NCBI RefSeq assembly: GCF_011806425.1
Contig: NZ_JAATOV010000001.1
Span: 248,001 to 312,000 of the forward strand
DNA: 64,000 bases
Source of the DNA: Thalassospira lucentensis
GTDB lineage: Bacteria > Pseudomonadota > Alphaproteobacteria > Rhodospirillales > Thalassospiraceae
Reading direction: 5' to 3'
Part shown: one piece after another, positions 34,995-43,060 of the stretch
How the letters are laid out: each line of letters begins with the position of its first letter
Position numbering within the stretch: the stretch's first letter is position 1
Position numbers and translations under genes: made by a program
Notes under the pieces: generated by a model
Told to the model about the DNA's origin: nothing
The model's input: the letters and a program-made list of their open reading frames with translations, nothing else
Databases searched by the model: none

Positions 34995-36185
34995 ATGCAG
35001 ATGACTGTTAACGCGCCTGCCCTTCATCCTCGTGCCACCGAACTTGTTGATGAGTTTACTGCGTGGCGACATCATCTGCATGCTCATCCTGAAACGGCAT
35101 TCGAAGAAAATCTGACCAGCGCCTTTGTCGCTGAAAAACTGAAATCCTTTGGTCTTGAAGTCGCAACCGGTATGGCCAAAACTGGTGTGATCGCCACCCT
35201 TAAGGGCAACAAAGGCGATGGCAAACGGATTGGCCTGCGTGCTGACATGGATGCGCTTGACATCCACGAAACCACCAACCTGCCCTATGCCTCGAAATAT
35301 CCCGGCAAAATGCATGCGTGCGGCCATGATGGTCACATGACCATGTTGTTAGGCGCGGCAAAAATTCTGGCCGAAAATCCCGATTTTGCCGGTACGGTTG
35401 ATTTCATCTTCCAGCCCGCCGAAGAAAACGAAGGCGGCGGCCGCGAAATGGTCAATGAAGGCCTGTTTGATCAATATCCGTGTGATGCGGTCTATGGCAT
35501 GCATAACTGGCCGGGACGCGATGTCGGCACCATGGCGATGAAGCCGGGTCCGATGATGGCAAGCTACGATGTGATTGAAATCGTCGTCGAAGGCAAGGGC
35601 AGCCACGCCGCTATGCCGCATTTGGGACGCGACCCGATCACCACCGCAGGTCAGGTTTTGCTGGCCCTGCAGGCCATCGTGTCACGCAACGTCAATCCGC
35701 AACAAAGTGCGGTTATCTCCCCGACACAGATTTTTGGCGGCGACACCTGGAATGTGATCCCCGATACCGCAACCATTCGTGGCACCGTGCGCACATTCGA
35801 TCCCGCCATTCAGGACATGATCGAAGAACGCCTTAAAACAGTGGTTCATTCAACCGCTGCCGCATTTGATTGCCAGGCAAAGGTATCCTATCAGCGGCGC
35901 TATCCCGCCACGATCAACACAGAAGCCGAAACTGGTATCGCACAGGCCGCCGCAGCCAAGGTGGTTGGCGCACAAAACATCGACACCGACCCAGAATCCT
36001 CGATGGCCAGCGAAGATTTCGCCTTTATGCTCAATGAAAAACCGGGCAGCTATGTCTGGCTTGGCAATGGCCCGACCGATGGCAACTGCATGCTTCATAA
36101 CGCGGCTTACAACTTCAATGATGATGCCATTGCATATGGCGTCACCTATTGGGTCGCACTGGTGCACGAACATCTGTCGGCCTAA
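34995..36185 (+). CDS. M20 family amidohydrolase (hippurate hydrolase/N-acyl amino acid hydrolase-like)
   Basis: Cytoplasmic di-metal amidohydrolase, 396 aa, which hydrolyses an N-acyl or amide bond of a carboxylate substrate. Metal ligands are seen in KMHACGHDGHMTMLLGAA and FIFQPAEENEGGGREM, and near the C-terminus in SMASEDFAFMLNEKPGSY; the dimerisation/lid domain lies between. It starts MQMTVNAPALHPRATELVDEF; an ATG six bases later is an alternative. It lies downstream of the DUF3100-like and small membrane genes on the same strand, 109 bp away, after a strong hairpin. The exact substrate is unknown. Confidence 0.92.
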   Translation: MQMTVNAPALHPRATELVDEFTAWRHHLHAHPETAFEENLTSAFVAEKLKSFGLEVATGMAKTGVIATLKGNKGDGKRIGLRADMDALDIHETTNLPYASKYPGKMHACGHDGHMTMLLGAAKILAENPDFAGTVDFIFQPAEENEGGGREMVNEGLFDQYPCDAVYGMHNWPGRDVGTMAMKPGPMMASYDVIEIVVEGKGSHAAMPHLGRDPITTAGQVLLALQAIVSRNVNPQQSAVISPTQIFGGDTWNVIPDTATIRGTVRTFDPAIQDMIEERLKTVVHSTAAAFDCQAKVSYQRRYPATINTEAETGIAQAAAAKVVGAQNIDTDPESSMASEDFAFMLNEKPGSYVWLGNGPTDGNCMLHNAAYNFNDDAIAYGVTYWVALVHEHLSA

Positions 36186-36263
36186 GGTCACATCAGATTT
36201 TCCTTGTGTATGATGCAATCTGCGCGTTCAATACCCGCCCTTTTTTAGGAGCGGCCGAACATC

Positions 36264-36887
36264 ATGAAGATTGCAATCGTTACACTTGATGGCTTTAACG
36301 AGATTGACAGCTTTGTCGCGCTTTCGATTCTAAACCGCGCCAAGTCAGATGGGGTTTGCGCCGAAATTACCGGCATGGGTGACACGGTGACATCCCTGAA
36401 TGGTGTGACCGTTTCGGTGCAAAAACCGCTTTCATTTGCCGCACAGGCCGATGCCGTCATATTTGGCAGCGGCATTCATACCCGCGACCATATCAACACG
36501 CCCGACCTGATGGCCGAACTTTCGCTTGATCCGTCCCGGCAATGGATCGGGGCGCAAGGTTCGGGGGCGTTGTTCTTGCATCGTCTTGGCTTGTTACCGG
36601 CCACCATCACAACAGATGCACAAACCCGTTCCGTCTTGGGCCGGGCCGACACCATTGTCGAAGATCGCCCGCTTGTCGCACAGGGCAACATCGTCACCGC
36701 GGGCGGCTGTTTATCATCGGGTTATCTGGCGGGCTGGATGTTGGCCAAGCATCTTGGAATGGATAAGGCGCTTTCGATTTTGGAATTTGTCGCCCCGATT
36801 GGTCAAAAATCACAATTTTCCAAACAGGCCCGCGACATCATTAGCAAACAGTTAGATGTCCCGGCAAAGCGCCCGCTTTACTGCTAG
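36264..36887 (+). CDS. DJ-1/PfpI-fold protein without the usual nucleophile
   Basis: 207-aa protein of the class I glutamine amidotransferase-like DJ-1/PfpI fold, starting MKIAIVTLDGFNEIDSFVAL after AGGAG. The nucleophile elbow normally reads V-C-T-G-A-L; here it is AQGSGALFLHRLGLL, with Gly in place of Cys. The acidic residue normally in the first helix (P-Y-E-V) also appears lost (FVALSIL). The protein is therefore probably not an isonitrile-hydratase-like enzyme by the normal mechanism, and may bind a ligand. It follows the M20 gene by 78 bp and could be part of the same transcript. Confidence 0.75.
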   Translation: MKIAIVTLDGFNEIDSFVALSILNRAKSDGVCAEITGMGDTVTSLNGVTVSVQKPLSFAAQADAVIFGSGIHTRDHINTPDLMAELSLDPSRQWIGAQGSGALFLHRLGLLPATITTDAQTRSVLGRADTIVEDRPLVAQGNIVTAGGCLSSGYLAGWMLAKHLGMDKALSILEFVAPIGQKSQFSKQARDIISKQLDVPAKRPLYC

Positions 36888-37045
36888 AAATCACTGATCG
36901 TTCCCCCCGCACCCAACGTAAAGCTGACAAAGACCAGCTTATGGTGTTGCAAATGCTTTGCCTTATAATTGCCTACTGAGTAGGCTACCGCTGAGTTGCA
37001 ATATGGTATTGCATGGAATGCGGCACTACCGAAACCGATTTGCGG

Positions 37046-38776
37046 ATGCAGGATAAGCCTTTGAAACGTCAATTCTTACACATCATCCTTCCGGTGGCAG
37101 CACTTGCTCTGTCAGCCTGTGGCACCATGTCCAACGACAAGGGGCAGGCCGAATTCACATATCCGCAAAGCGATGGTTTCTCGGGCAATTTCCTGGCGGG
37201 TAAAGCCGCCCAGATGGAAAACAGCACCGATTATGCTGCGCGCTATTTGCTGCGCGCGCACGAACTTGATGCCGATAACAAGGAACTGCGCCGTCGCGCG
37301 TTCTTGGCTCTGGTTTCCGATGGCCGCATCGCCGATGCCGAGGGCATCGCACGTCAGCTTTATGCCGAAAACCACGAAGACCTGTTTGCCGTCATGGCAG
37401 TCATGGATGCCGACATTCAAAACGACGACTACCAGTCGGCACTTGATGTGGTTTCCGGCCTGCCCAAGCGGGGCATCAACGCCCTGATCGCGCCACTGGC
37501 CAAGGCATGGCTTTATGCCGGCCTCAATGACCAACAGCAGGCCCTTGCCAGCTTGAACGAAATGGAAGGCAACGGGGCCCTGAACCCGTTGTCGGAATAT
37601 CATCGCGGCCTGATCTTGGCGTATTTCAACGATCTTGACGGCGCCGAACGTGCCTTGGCCAGCGCATATGGCGACCCGGCTGATGCGCCGCTTCGCGCCG
37701 CCGAGGCCCTTGGCGCTGTCTATGAGCGCAAAGGCCAGACACAAAAAGCGGCCCTTCTTTATTCAAGCTATATGGACCGCCATCCACAATCTTTGGCGAT
37801 GCCCTATCACCTGCGTCGCCTTGAACGGGGCGACCCGCCGCTTGCGACGGTTGTGACACCGGCATCTGGCCTTGCAGAAGCCTATCTTGATATCGCGACC
37901 CTGCTTAGTCAGGAAAATGCGGTTGATCCGTCGCTTTTGCTGGCACGCTATTCCCTGTCGCTGCGTCCGGGCGATGACATTACCCGCCTTCTGGTCGGGG
38001 AAGTCATGGAAATTCAAAAACGCTTCGAAGCAGCCATTTCAGTCTATAGCGCGATCCCAAAATCATCGCCGCATAGCTGGAACGCCCGCCTGCGCATTGC
38101 CTCAAGCCTTGAGCAGATCGGCAAGGCCGACGAAGCCATCGCCCTTCTCAAAGACATGGTCAATGAACGCGACAGCCGCCCGGATGCCCTCATCCAGCTT
38201 GGCGACATCATGCGCTTCCAACAGGACTTTGCCGGTGCGGCAAATGCCTATGATCAGGCGATCAAACGTTTGGGTGGCGAATCCCAAGTTGGTTGGCGTT
38301 TATTGTATCGTCGCGGGATTGCCCATGAACGCGCCGGGAATTGGAAAAAAGCCGAATATGACTTCTTGCTTGCGCTCGAACTCGAACCCGAACAGCCTTA
38401 TGTGCTGAACTATCTTGGCTATAGCTGGGTTGAAATGGGCAAGAACTTCGACAAAGCCGAAGAAATGCTCAAACGTGCTGTCGCCCTGCAACCCGAAGAT
38501 GGCTATATCGTCGATAGTCTGGGCTGGGTTTACTACAAACTTGGTCGCTTTGAAGATGCGGTTACCCAACTTGAAAAGGCGGTCGAACTCAAACCCGATG
38601 ATCCCACGCTTAACGATCATCTTGGCGATGCCTATTGGCAGGCTGGCCGCTATCACGAAGCCCGTTTCCAGTGGAACCGTGCGCTGTCATTCGATCCGAC
38701 AGATGAACTGCGCGCCACCGTCGAAGCCAAACTGAATGGACAGGTGCCCAGCACCGACCCGCTTGTCGAAAATTGA
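37046..38776 (+). CDS. TPR-repeat lipoprotein
   Basis: 576-aa protein with a lipoprotein signal (FLHIILPVAALALSACG, lipobox LSAC), hence a membrane-anchored periplasmic protein. The rest is alpha-helical TPR repeats, clearest in the last 200 residues (NYLGYSWVEMGKNFDKAEEMLKRAVALQPEDG, then two more units). Such proteins usually act as scaffolds; the alphaproteobacterial gene next to ispE has no firm function. The ATG at 37046 gives a compact signal peptide; 37013 would add 11 residues. The ispE start follows after 21 bp, so the two genes are likely an operon. Confidence 0.88.
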   Translation: MQDKPLKRQFLHIILPVAALALSACGTMSNDKGQAEFTYPQSDGFSGNFLAGKAAQMENSTDYAARYLLRAHELDADNKELRRRAFLALVSDGRIADAEGIARQLYAENHEDLFAVMAVMDADIQNDDYQSALDVVSGLPKRGINALIAPLAKAWLYAGLNDQQQALASLNEMEGNGALNPLSEYHRGLILAYFNDLDGAERALASAYGDPADAPLRAAEALGAVYERKGQTQKAALLYSSYMDRHPQSLAMPYHLRRLERGDPPLATVVTPASGLAEAYLDIATLLSQENAVDPSLLLARYSLSLRPGDDITRLLVGEVMEIQKRFEAAISVYSAIPKSSPHSWNARLRIASSLEQIGKADEAIALLKDMVNERDSRPDALIQLGDIMRFQQDFAGAANAYDQAIKRLGGESQVGWRLLYRRGIAHERAGNWKKAEYDFLLALELEPEQPYVLNYLGYSWVEMGKNFDKAEEMLKRAVALQPEDGYIVDSLGWVYYKLGRFEDAVTQLEKAVELKPDDPTLNDHLGDAYWQAGRYHEARFQWNRALSFDPTDELRATVEAKLNGQVPSTDPLVEN

Positions 38777-38797
38777 CGCGTTGGGAAGGCATAATTC

Positions 38798-39727
38798 ATG
38801 TCCGCAACCTACAGCCAGCCCGCCCCGGCCAAGATAAACCTTTTCCTGCACGTCACCGGGAAACGCGATGATGGCTATCACCTTCTTGAAAGCCTCGTCT
38901 GCTTTACCGCGGCGGGGGATGCCCTAAGTGGCGAACTTCGCGACGATGGCAAGATCACCCTTGCCATAACCGGTCAGATGGCTGGCGACCTCTCAGACGC
39001 CCCGTCAGAAGACAACCTTGTCATCCGCGCGGCCCGCTTGCTGCAACAAGAAACCCAAACACCGCTTGGTGCGGATTTGGTCCTTGATAAACGCTTGCCC
39101 ATTGCATCGGGTATCGGTGGTGGATCGGCTGATGCGGCGGCGACCTTGCGCCTGCTTGTCGATATGTGGAAGCTTGATCTGGATGCCGATACCCTGTCGC
39201 GTATTGCGCTGTCACTTGGTGCCGATGTGCCGGTCTGTCTTCGCGGTCAAACGGTCTTGATGTCGGGAATCGGTGAAACCCTGACCGACCTTCCTGAATT
39301 TCCGTCCTTGCCGATGGTGTTGATCAATCCGGGCAAGCCGGTTTCAACACCGGCCATTTTCAAGGCCCGCGAAGAAGACGCCTTTAGCGACGAAAACCTG
39401 TGGGACGTCACCACCCACTATCAAAGTGGTGCAGCCCTTGCAGCAGATCTTCAGGACTGTGGGAACGACCTGACGCTTGCGGCAACGTCGATCTTGCCCG
39501 AAATTTGCGACATCTTAAATGCCCTGGCCCGCGAAGAAGGCTGCTTGCTGGCGCGCATGTCTGGATCGGGTGCGACCTGCTTTGCAATTTATGACACCCC
39601 CGATCAGGCAGAACAGGCCGCCAAGACCATTGCATCGGCCCACGAAGACTGGTGGATTACGCCGACACACACCCTGTCTGAGCAGGCCAAAACCCTGTCA
39701 AATATCGGCGCATCCTTCCCCGACTGA
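38798..39727 (+). CDS. ispE: 4-diphosphocytidyl-2-C-methyl-D-erythritol kinase
   Basis: Kinase of the MEP isoprenoid pathway that phosphorylates CDP-methylerythritol; 309 aa. GHMP-family motifs: APAKINLFLHVTGKRDDGYH at the N-terminus, the ATP loop LPIASGIGGGSADAAATLRLL, and RMSGSGATCFAIYDT near the C-terminus. Length and motif order match IspE. It is the only MEP-pathway gene in the window, placed between the TPR lipoprotein gene and tRNA-Gln. Confidence 0.96.
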   Translation: MSATYSQPAPAKINLFLHVTGKRDDGYHLLESLVCFTAAGDALSGELRDDGKITLAITGQMAGDLSDAPSEDNLVIRAARLLQQETQTPLGADLVLDKRLPIASGIGGGSADAAATLRLLVDMWKLDLDADTLSRIALSLGADVPVCLRGQTVLMSGIGETLTDLPEFPSLPMVLINPGKPVSTPAIFKAREEDAFSDENLWDVTTHYQSGAALAADLQDCGNDLTLAATSILPEICDILNALAREEGCLLARMSGSGATCFAIYDTPDQAEQAAKTIASAHEDWWITPTHTLSEQAKTLSNIGASFPD

Positions 39728-39757
39728 AATATTGATAAAAAACCTTGAAATAGAGGG

Positions 39758-39786
39758 TTGCACTCTTGCGACGAGGACGCTATTTT
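39758..39786 (+). promoter_or_regulatory. Promoter of tRNA-Gln
   Basis: TTGCAC (39758-39763), a 17-nt spacer and TATTTT (39781-39786), about 18 bp before the mature tRNA 5' end. Good fit to a housekeeping promoter. Confidence 0.6.
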
Positions 39787-39804
39787 CCGCGCCACGCACA
39801 CTGA

Positions 39805-39879
39805 TGGGGCGTGGCCAAGTGGTAAGGCATCGGTTTTTGGTATCGTGTACCGTAGGTTCGAATCCTACCGCCCCAGCCA
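39805..39879 (+). tRNA. tRNA-Gln (anticodon UUG)
   Basis: Full cloverleaf by eye: acceptor TGGGGCG/CGCCCCA, D-stem GCC/GGC, anticodon loop TTTTGGT with TTG anticodon, T-arm GTAGG-TTCGAAT-CCTAC, discriminator G and encoded CCA. The outermost anticodon-stem pair is T-T and one other pair is G-T. It reads CAA (and CAG by wobble). Confidence 0.97.
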
Positions 39880-39883
39880 AGAC

Positions 39884-39923
39884 AAACCGCTTTGAGGTTT
39901 TCCTCAAAGCGGTTTTCTTTTTT
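39884..39923 (+). terminator. Rho-independent terminator after tRNA-Gln
   Basis: Perfect 14-bp stem AAACCGCTTTGAGG, TTTT loop, CCTCAAAGCGGTTT, then TCTTTTTT. It ends the tRNA transcript five bases after CCA. Confidence 0.9.
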
Positions 39924-40022
39924 CCAGATCCCACAAAACATCTCAGCCCACATCAAGTCGCTGCCGCAGCGCGATATACACTGCGACATTGACCTAAATT
40001 GATACGAGCATTCCGCGCTTGA

Positions 40023-41072
40023 TTAAGAGATATCTCTTTGCGGTTTGGTCATGTTGGGGCCGGTGTTTTTGGCTTCATACATCGCGATATTAGCCCGTGC
40101 CACAAGGCTGTCTGACGTGTCGCCTTCTTCGGGTACGCCCAGCCCAACACTCAGGGTGAGTTCAAGACGATCTTCCTGGGCATGAAACGCAGTGTCGCGG
40201 ACCTTGTCGGTCAAACGCTGCAGGTATCGAAGCGCGCCTTCGGCCGTGGTTTCGGGCATCAGGATCAGGAATTCTTCGGCACCCCAACGCGAAATGATGT
40301 CGGTTTCGCGCATCATTTCGGACGACACTTTGCCAAACAGGCGAAGGGCCGCGTCCCCGGTCTGGGGGCCGTATTTCGCGTTCAGGTCTTTGAAATTATC
40401 GAAATCCAGCAATCCGATCACAAACGAATTGTCATAGCGCTTGGCACGTTCAAGTTCCTTGGTCAGGCACTCTTGCATGTAACGGCGGTTATAAAGACCG
40501 GTCAGCGGATCGGTTGTCGTAAGGTCTTCAACCTGTTGGCGGCTTGTTTCAAGCGCGCTCAGGTCACGACCGCGGGCGATTTCGTGGCCAACCCAGCTGG
40601 CAAACAGACGCACGATTTCGATGTCTTGTCCCGAAAACGGTCGTGTCGGTGACGGGCTTGAAAAGTTAAGTGTGCCAAACCGCACGCCATCAACCATGAT
40701 CGGCGCGCCAAGATAGGCCTCAAGCGCGAAGCTTTTATAACAGGGATGGGTTTTGATCTCGCTTTCGGCGACATGGTGAAAACCACACACGTCATCGGCC
40801 GCAACCACATGACAGCAATAGGTTTCCCCAAGATCAAAGCGCATGCCAGCTTTCACCTCATTTTCAGGATGGATTGCCTGCACAACGTCATAGATTTCCC
40901 CATCGATCTTGCTGAAAATCCCGATCGGCAGTCCGAAATGATCCGCCCCAAGATGCAAGATCGCATCCACGCGTTGCGTAAAATCAAGTTCCTGAGATGA
41001 CGTGATACGCTGCAACCGATGAAGCACGTGTTCAGCAGCTTTTTGGCCTGCGGCAGGTGTGTCGGTTGACAT
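40023..41072 (-). CDS. GAF-GGDEF diguanylate cyclase-like protein
   Basis: Soluble 349-aa protein with an N-terminal GAF sensor (about residues 25-165, containing HPENEVKAGMRFDLGETYCCHVV) and a C-terminal GGDEF domain. The signature loop is SRWGAEEFLIL, i.e. Ala in the second Gly position of GGEEF; the preceding GLLDFDNFKDLN metal-binding part is normal. Expected reaction is synthesis of c-di-GMP from two GTP, if the loop is active. The ATG at 41072 follows GGAAAGAAG. It is apparently monocistronic, convergent with tRNA-Gln. Confidence 0.9.
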   Translation of the reverse strand: MSTDTPAAGQKAAEHVLHRLQRITSSQELDFTQRVDAILHLGADHFGLPIGIFSKIDGEIYDVVQAIHPENEVKAGMRFDLGETYCCHVVAADDVCGFHHVAESEIKTHPCYKSFALEAYLGAPIMVDGVRFGTLNFSSPSPTRPFSGQDIEIVRLFASWVGHEIARGRDLSALETSRQQVEDLTTTDPLTGLYNRRYMQECLTKELERAKRYDNSFVIGLLDFDNFKDLNAKYGPQTGDAALRLFGKVSSEMMRETDIISRWGAEEFLILMPETTAEGALRYLQRLTDKVRDTAFHAQEDRLELTLSVGLGVPEEGDTSDSLVARANIAMYEAKNTGPNMTKPQRDIS

Positions 41073-41245
41073 GACTTCTTTCCACTCCAAACGAGATATC
41101 TGTTATCCGCAATGGGTCGGAACCACGTTACGGGCCCGGCGTCAAAAGCGCGGCATTTTATGTAAAAATTTCCACCTGCCTATAGCACACATAAGCGCAC
41201 AACTTACAATTAGAATAGTCTTACCTGCCATGACGAATAGCAGGC

Positions 41246-41995
41246 CTATCTAAGGCGTTGATTCGCGGTACGGTTCATTACGGCAACAAGGTCCGCAACG
41301 CGTGACACATCAACCCGCGTTCGGCCGTCCGCAACGCGGGTGCCGCCGGCATCCGTCAGCTTACAGGACGCATGCAGTTCCGCCGCCCCCGTGGTGGCCA
41401 AAATTTCCACGGCATTGAATGCCGTCACCCCGGCACCGGGCAAAATGCCAATCCGGCCAGCCGCCTGCTTGATCAGTGCGGCAATCTGATCGGCACCCGA
41501 TTTGGCATCGGCCTGCCCGCCACTTGTCAGAATACGGTCAAAGCCGATCTCGATGGCCTGTTCAAGCGCATCAAACTGATCCGGGACCTCGTCAAAGACG
41601 CGGTGCAATGTGGTTTGCAGGCCATCACATGCGCCCATCAAATCACGAAGTGCCGCGACGTTAAGGTGCTGATCCGGATCACAGGCGCCAAACACAACAC
41701 CCACCGCACCCGCCGCCCGCGCAAGGGTGATTTCATGCGTCATGATGGCAAGCTCGCCCGCGTCATAGTCAAACCCGCCCGGCCGGGGTCGAATCATCAC
41801 CATGCATGGGGCAGAAATACCTTTTATCTGGGCAAGCGCACCCGGTGTTGGGGTTAAGCCGCCCAATGCCAGCGCAGAACAATATTCAATGCGATCCGCC
41901 CCGGCCTCGACCGCGCGCGTGGCATCGGCAAAGCTTTCCACACAAACTTCCAGCAACGGGCGATGCATGGATGTATCATCACAAACACTACGCAT
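41246..41995 (-). CDS. cutC: CutC family protein
   Basis: TIM-barrel protein of the CutC family, 249 aa, historically linked to copper tolerance though its enzymatic role is not settled. Family motifs: LEVCVESFADATRAVEAGADRIEYCSALALGGLTP, MVMIRPRPGGFDY and ILTSGGQADAKSG. The ATG at 41995 (MRSVCDDTS) overlaps the stop of the upstream ROK kinase gene by 8 bp, with GGGA nearby; the open frame upstream of it is a shadow inside the kinase gene. Coupling with a sugar kinase suggests a carbohydrate-related role, which is inference. Confidence 0.9.
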   Translation of the reverse strand: MRSVCDDTSMHRPLLEVCVESFADATRAVEAGADRIEYCSALALGGLTPTPGALAQIKGISAPCMVMIRPRPGGFDYDAGELAIMTHEITLARAAGAVGVVFGACDPDQHLNVAALRDLMGACDGLQTTLHRVFDEVPDQFDALEQAIEIGFDRILTSGGQADAKSGADQIAALIKQAAGRIGILPGAGVTAFNAVEILATTGAAELHASCKLTDAGGTRVADGRTRVDVSRVADLVAVMNRTANQRLR

Positions 41996-42929
41996 GTTCT
42001 GTCCCATCTTTCGCATCCGAGACGGCAACTGCATCATGCAGCAACGACGCGCCGCGCAGGCCGCCATCCTTGCTATGTTGGCCCGGCACGACCAGTGGCG
42101 CGTCATACCGCCCCAACACGCGCTGGCGGACCATTCTATCAAGCTCTGCGATCAGGTTTGGCTCTGACGCCAGTCCACCACCGACTGGCACGCAATCGGG
42201 ATCAAGCACATTGACCATCAAGGCCAATTCGCGCGAGACGAGGTCGCAATAAATTTCAATGCTCCGCGTTGCCACGTCATCGCCCGAACGCCATGCGTCG
42301 GTGATGTCAAAACTGGTGATGCGGTTGCCGCTGGTCTGCGCATGGATATGCTCCAATCCACGCGCGCCACCCCACGCATCAAGGCATCCGGTGTGACCAC
42401 ATCCGCATTTCACTGGTGCCAATCCATTGCGGATTAGCCCCCCGGTCACGTCATTGCCATGCCCCCATTCACCACGAATGCCACTGCGCCCGCCGATGAA
42501 TTGACCATCGACAACAATACCGCCGCCAACACCGGTTCCCAGAATGATGCCAAAGACAGTACGATGATCTCGTGCAACGCCGGTTCGCGCTTCGGCCAGG
42601 GCAAAACAATCGGCATCGTTTTCCACCAGAACCTTGCGGCCCAGAATTGCCGATAACTCGGTTTCCAGACACCAGCCCATAATCGCGGGCACATTGGCCG
42701 AAATCACCGCACCGGTTTGCGGATCAAGCCCCCCGGCGAAACTGACCCCGATATTGGGGCGTTCGCCAAATTCAAGGTCGGCTTCGTCAATCAAGTTAGA
42801 CACCGCCGCAACAAACGCATTGCGGTCAAGTGACGGTGTGGGGGTTTTACTGTGCAACACAATGTCGCCAGCATCATCAAACACCCCGAACTCGATCTTC
42901 GATCCACCAATATCAAACGCGTATTGCAT
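41988..42929 (-). CDS. ROK family sugar kinase (N-acetylglucosamine kinase-like)
   Basis: ATP-dependent sugar kinase of the ROK family, 313 aa. Seen: N-terminal phosphate loop FDIGGSKIEFGVFD, catalytic Asp in VENDADCFALAEA, ATP motif GIILGTGVGGGIVVDG, GEWGHG and the zinc-binding CGCGHTGCLDAWGG. The layout is closest to NagK/fructokinase types, and GEWGHG suits N-acetylhexosamine kinases. The stop overlaps the cutC start, so the two are one operon; no transporter or nagA/nagB is adjacent. Confidence 0.88.
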   Translation of the reverse strand: MQYAFDIGGSKIEFGVFDDAGDIVLHSKTPTPSLDRNAFVAAVSNLIDEADLEFGERPNIGVSFAGGLDPQTGAVISANVPAIMGWCLETELSAILGRKVLVENDADCFALAEARTGVARDHRTVFGIILGTGVGGGIVVDGQFIGGRSGIRGEWGHGNDVTGGLIRNGLAPVKCGCGHTGCLDAWGGARGLEHIHAQTSGNRITSFDITDAWRSGDDVATRSIEIYCDLVSRELALMVNVLDPDCVPVGGGLASEPNLIAELDRMVRQRVLGRYDAPLVVPGQHSKDGGLRGASLLHDAVAVSDAKDGTEHA

Positions 42930-42985
42930 CGTCTGTCACCCCGTCAGCACTGATTATACCGGAATACACGACACACAGCACCGCC

Positions 42986-43022
42986 GCAAAAAGAAACGGC
43001 ACCTGCCAAATGGCAAGTGCCG
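42986..43022 (-). terminator. Rho-independent terminator of the M16 peptidase gene
   Basis: 12-bp stem with one mismatch (CGGCACCTGCCA / TGGCAAGTGCCG, 42997-43022, 2-nt loop) followed on the minus strand by TTTCTTTTTG. It ends 39 bp past the M16 stop codon. Confidence 0.8.
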
Positions 43023-43060
43023 CTTTCATCACGATGATGTTCGTTCTGGTCGGCGTTCGC

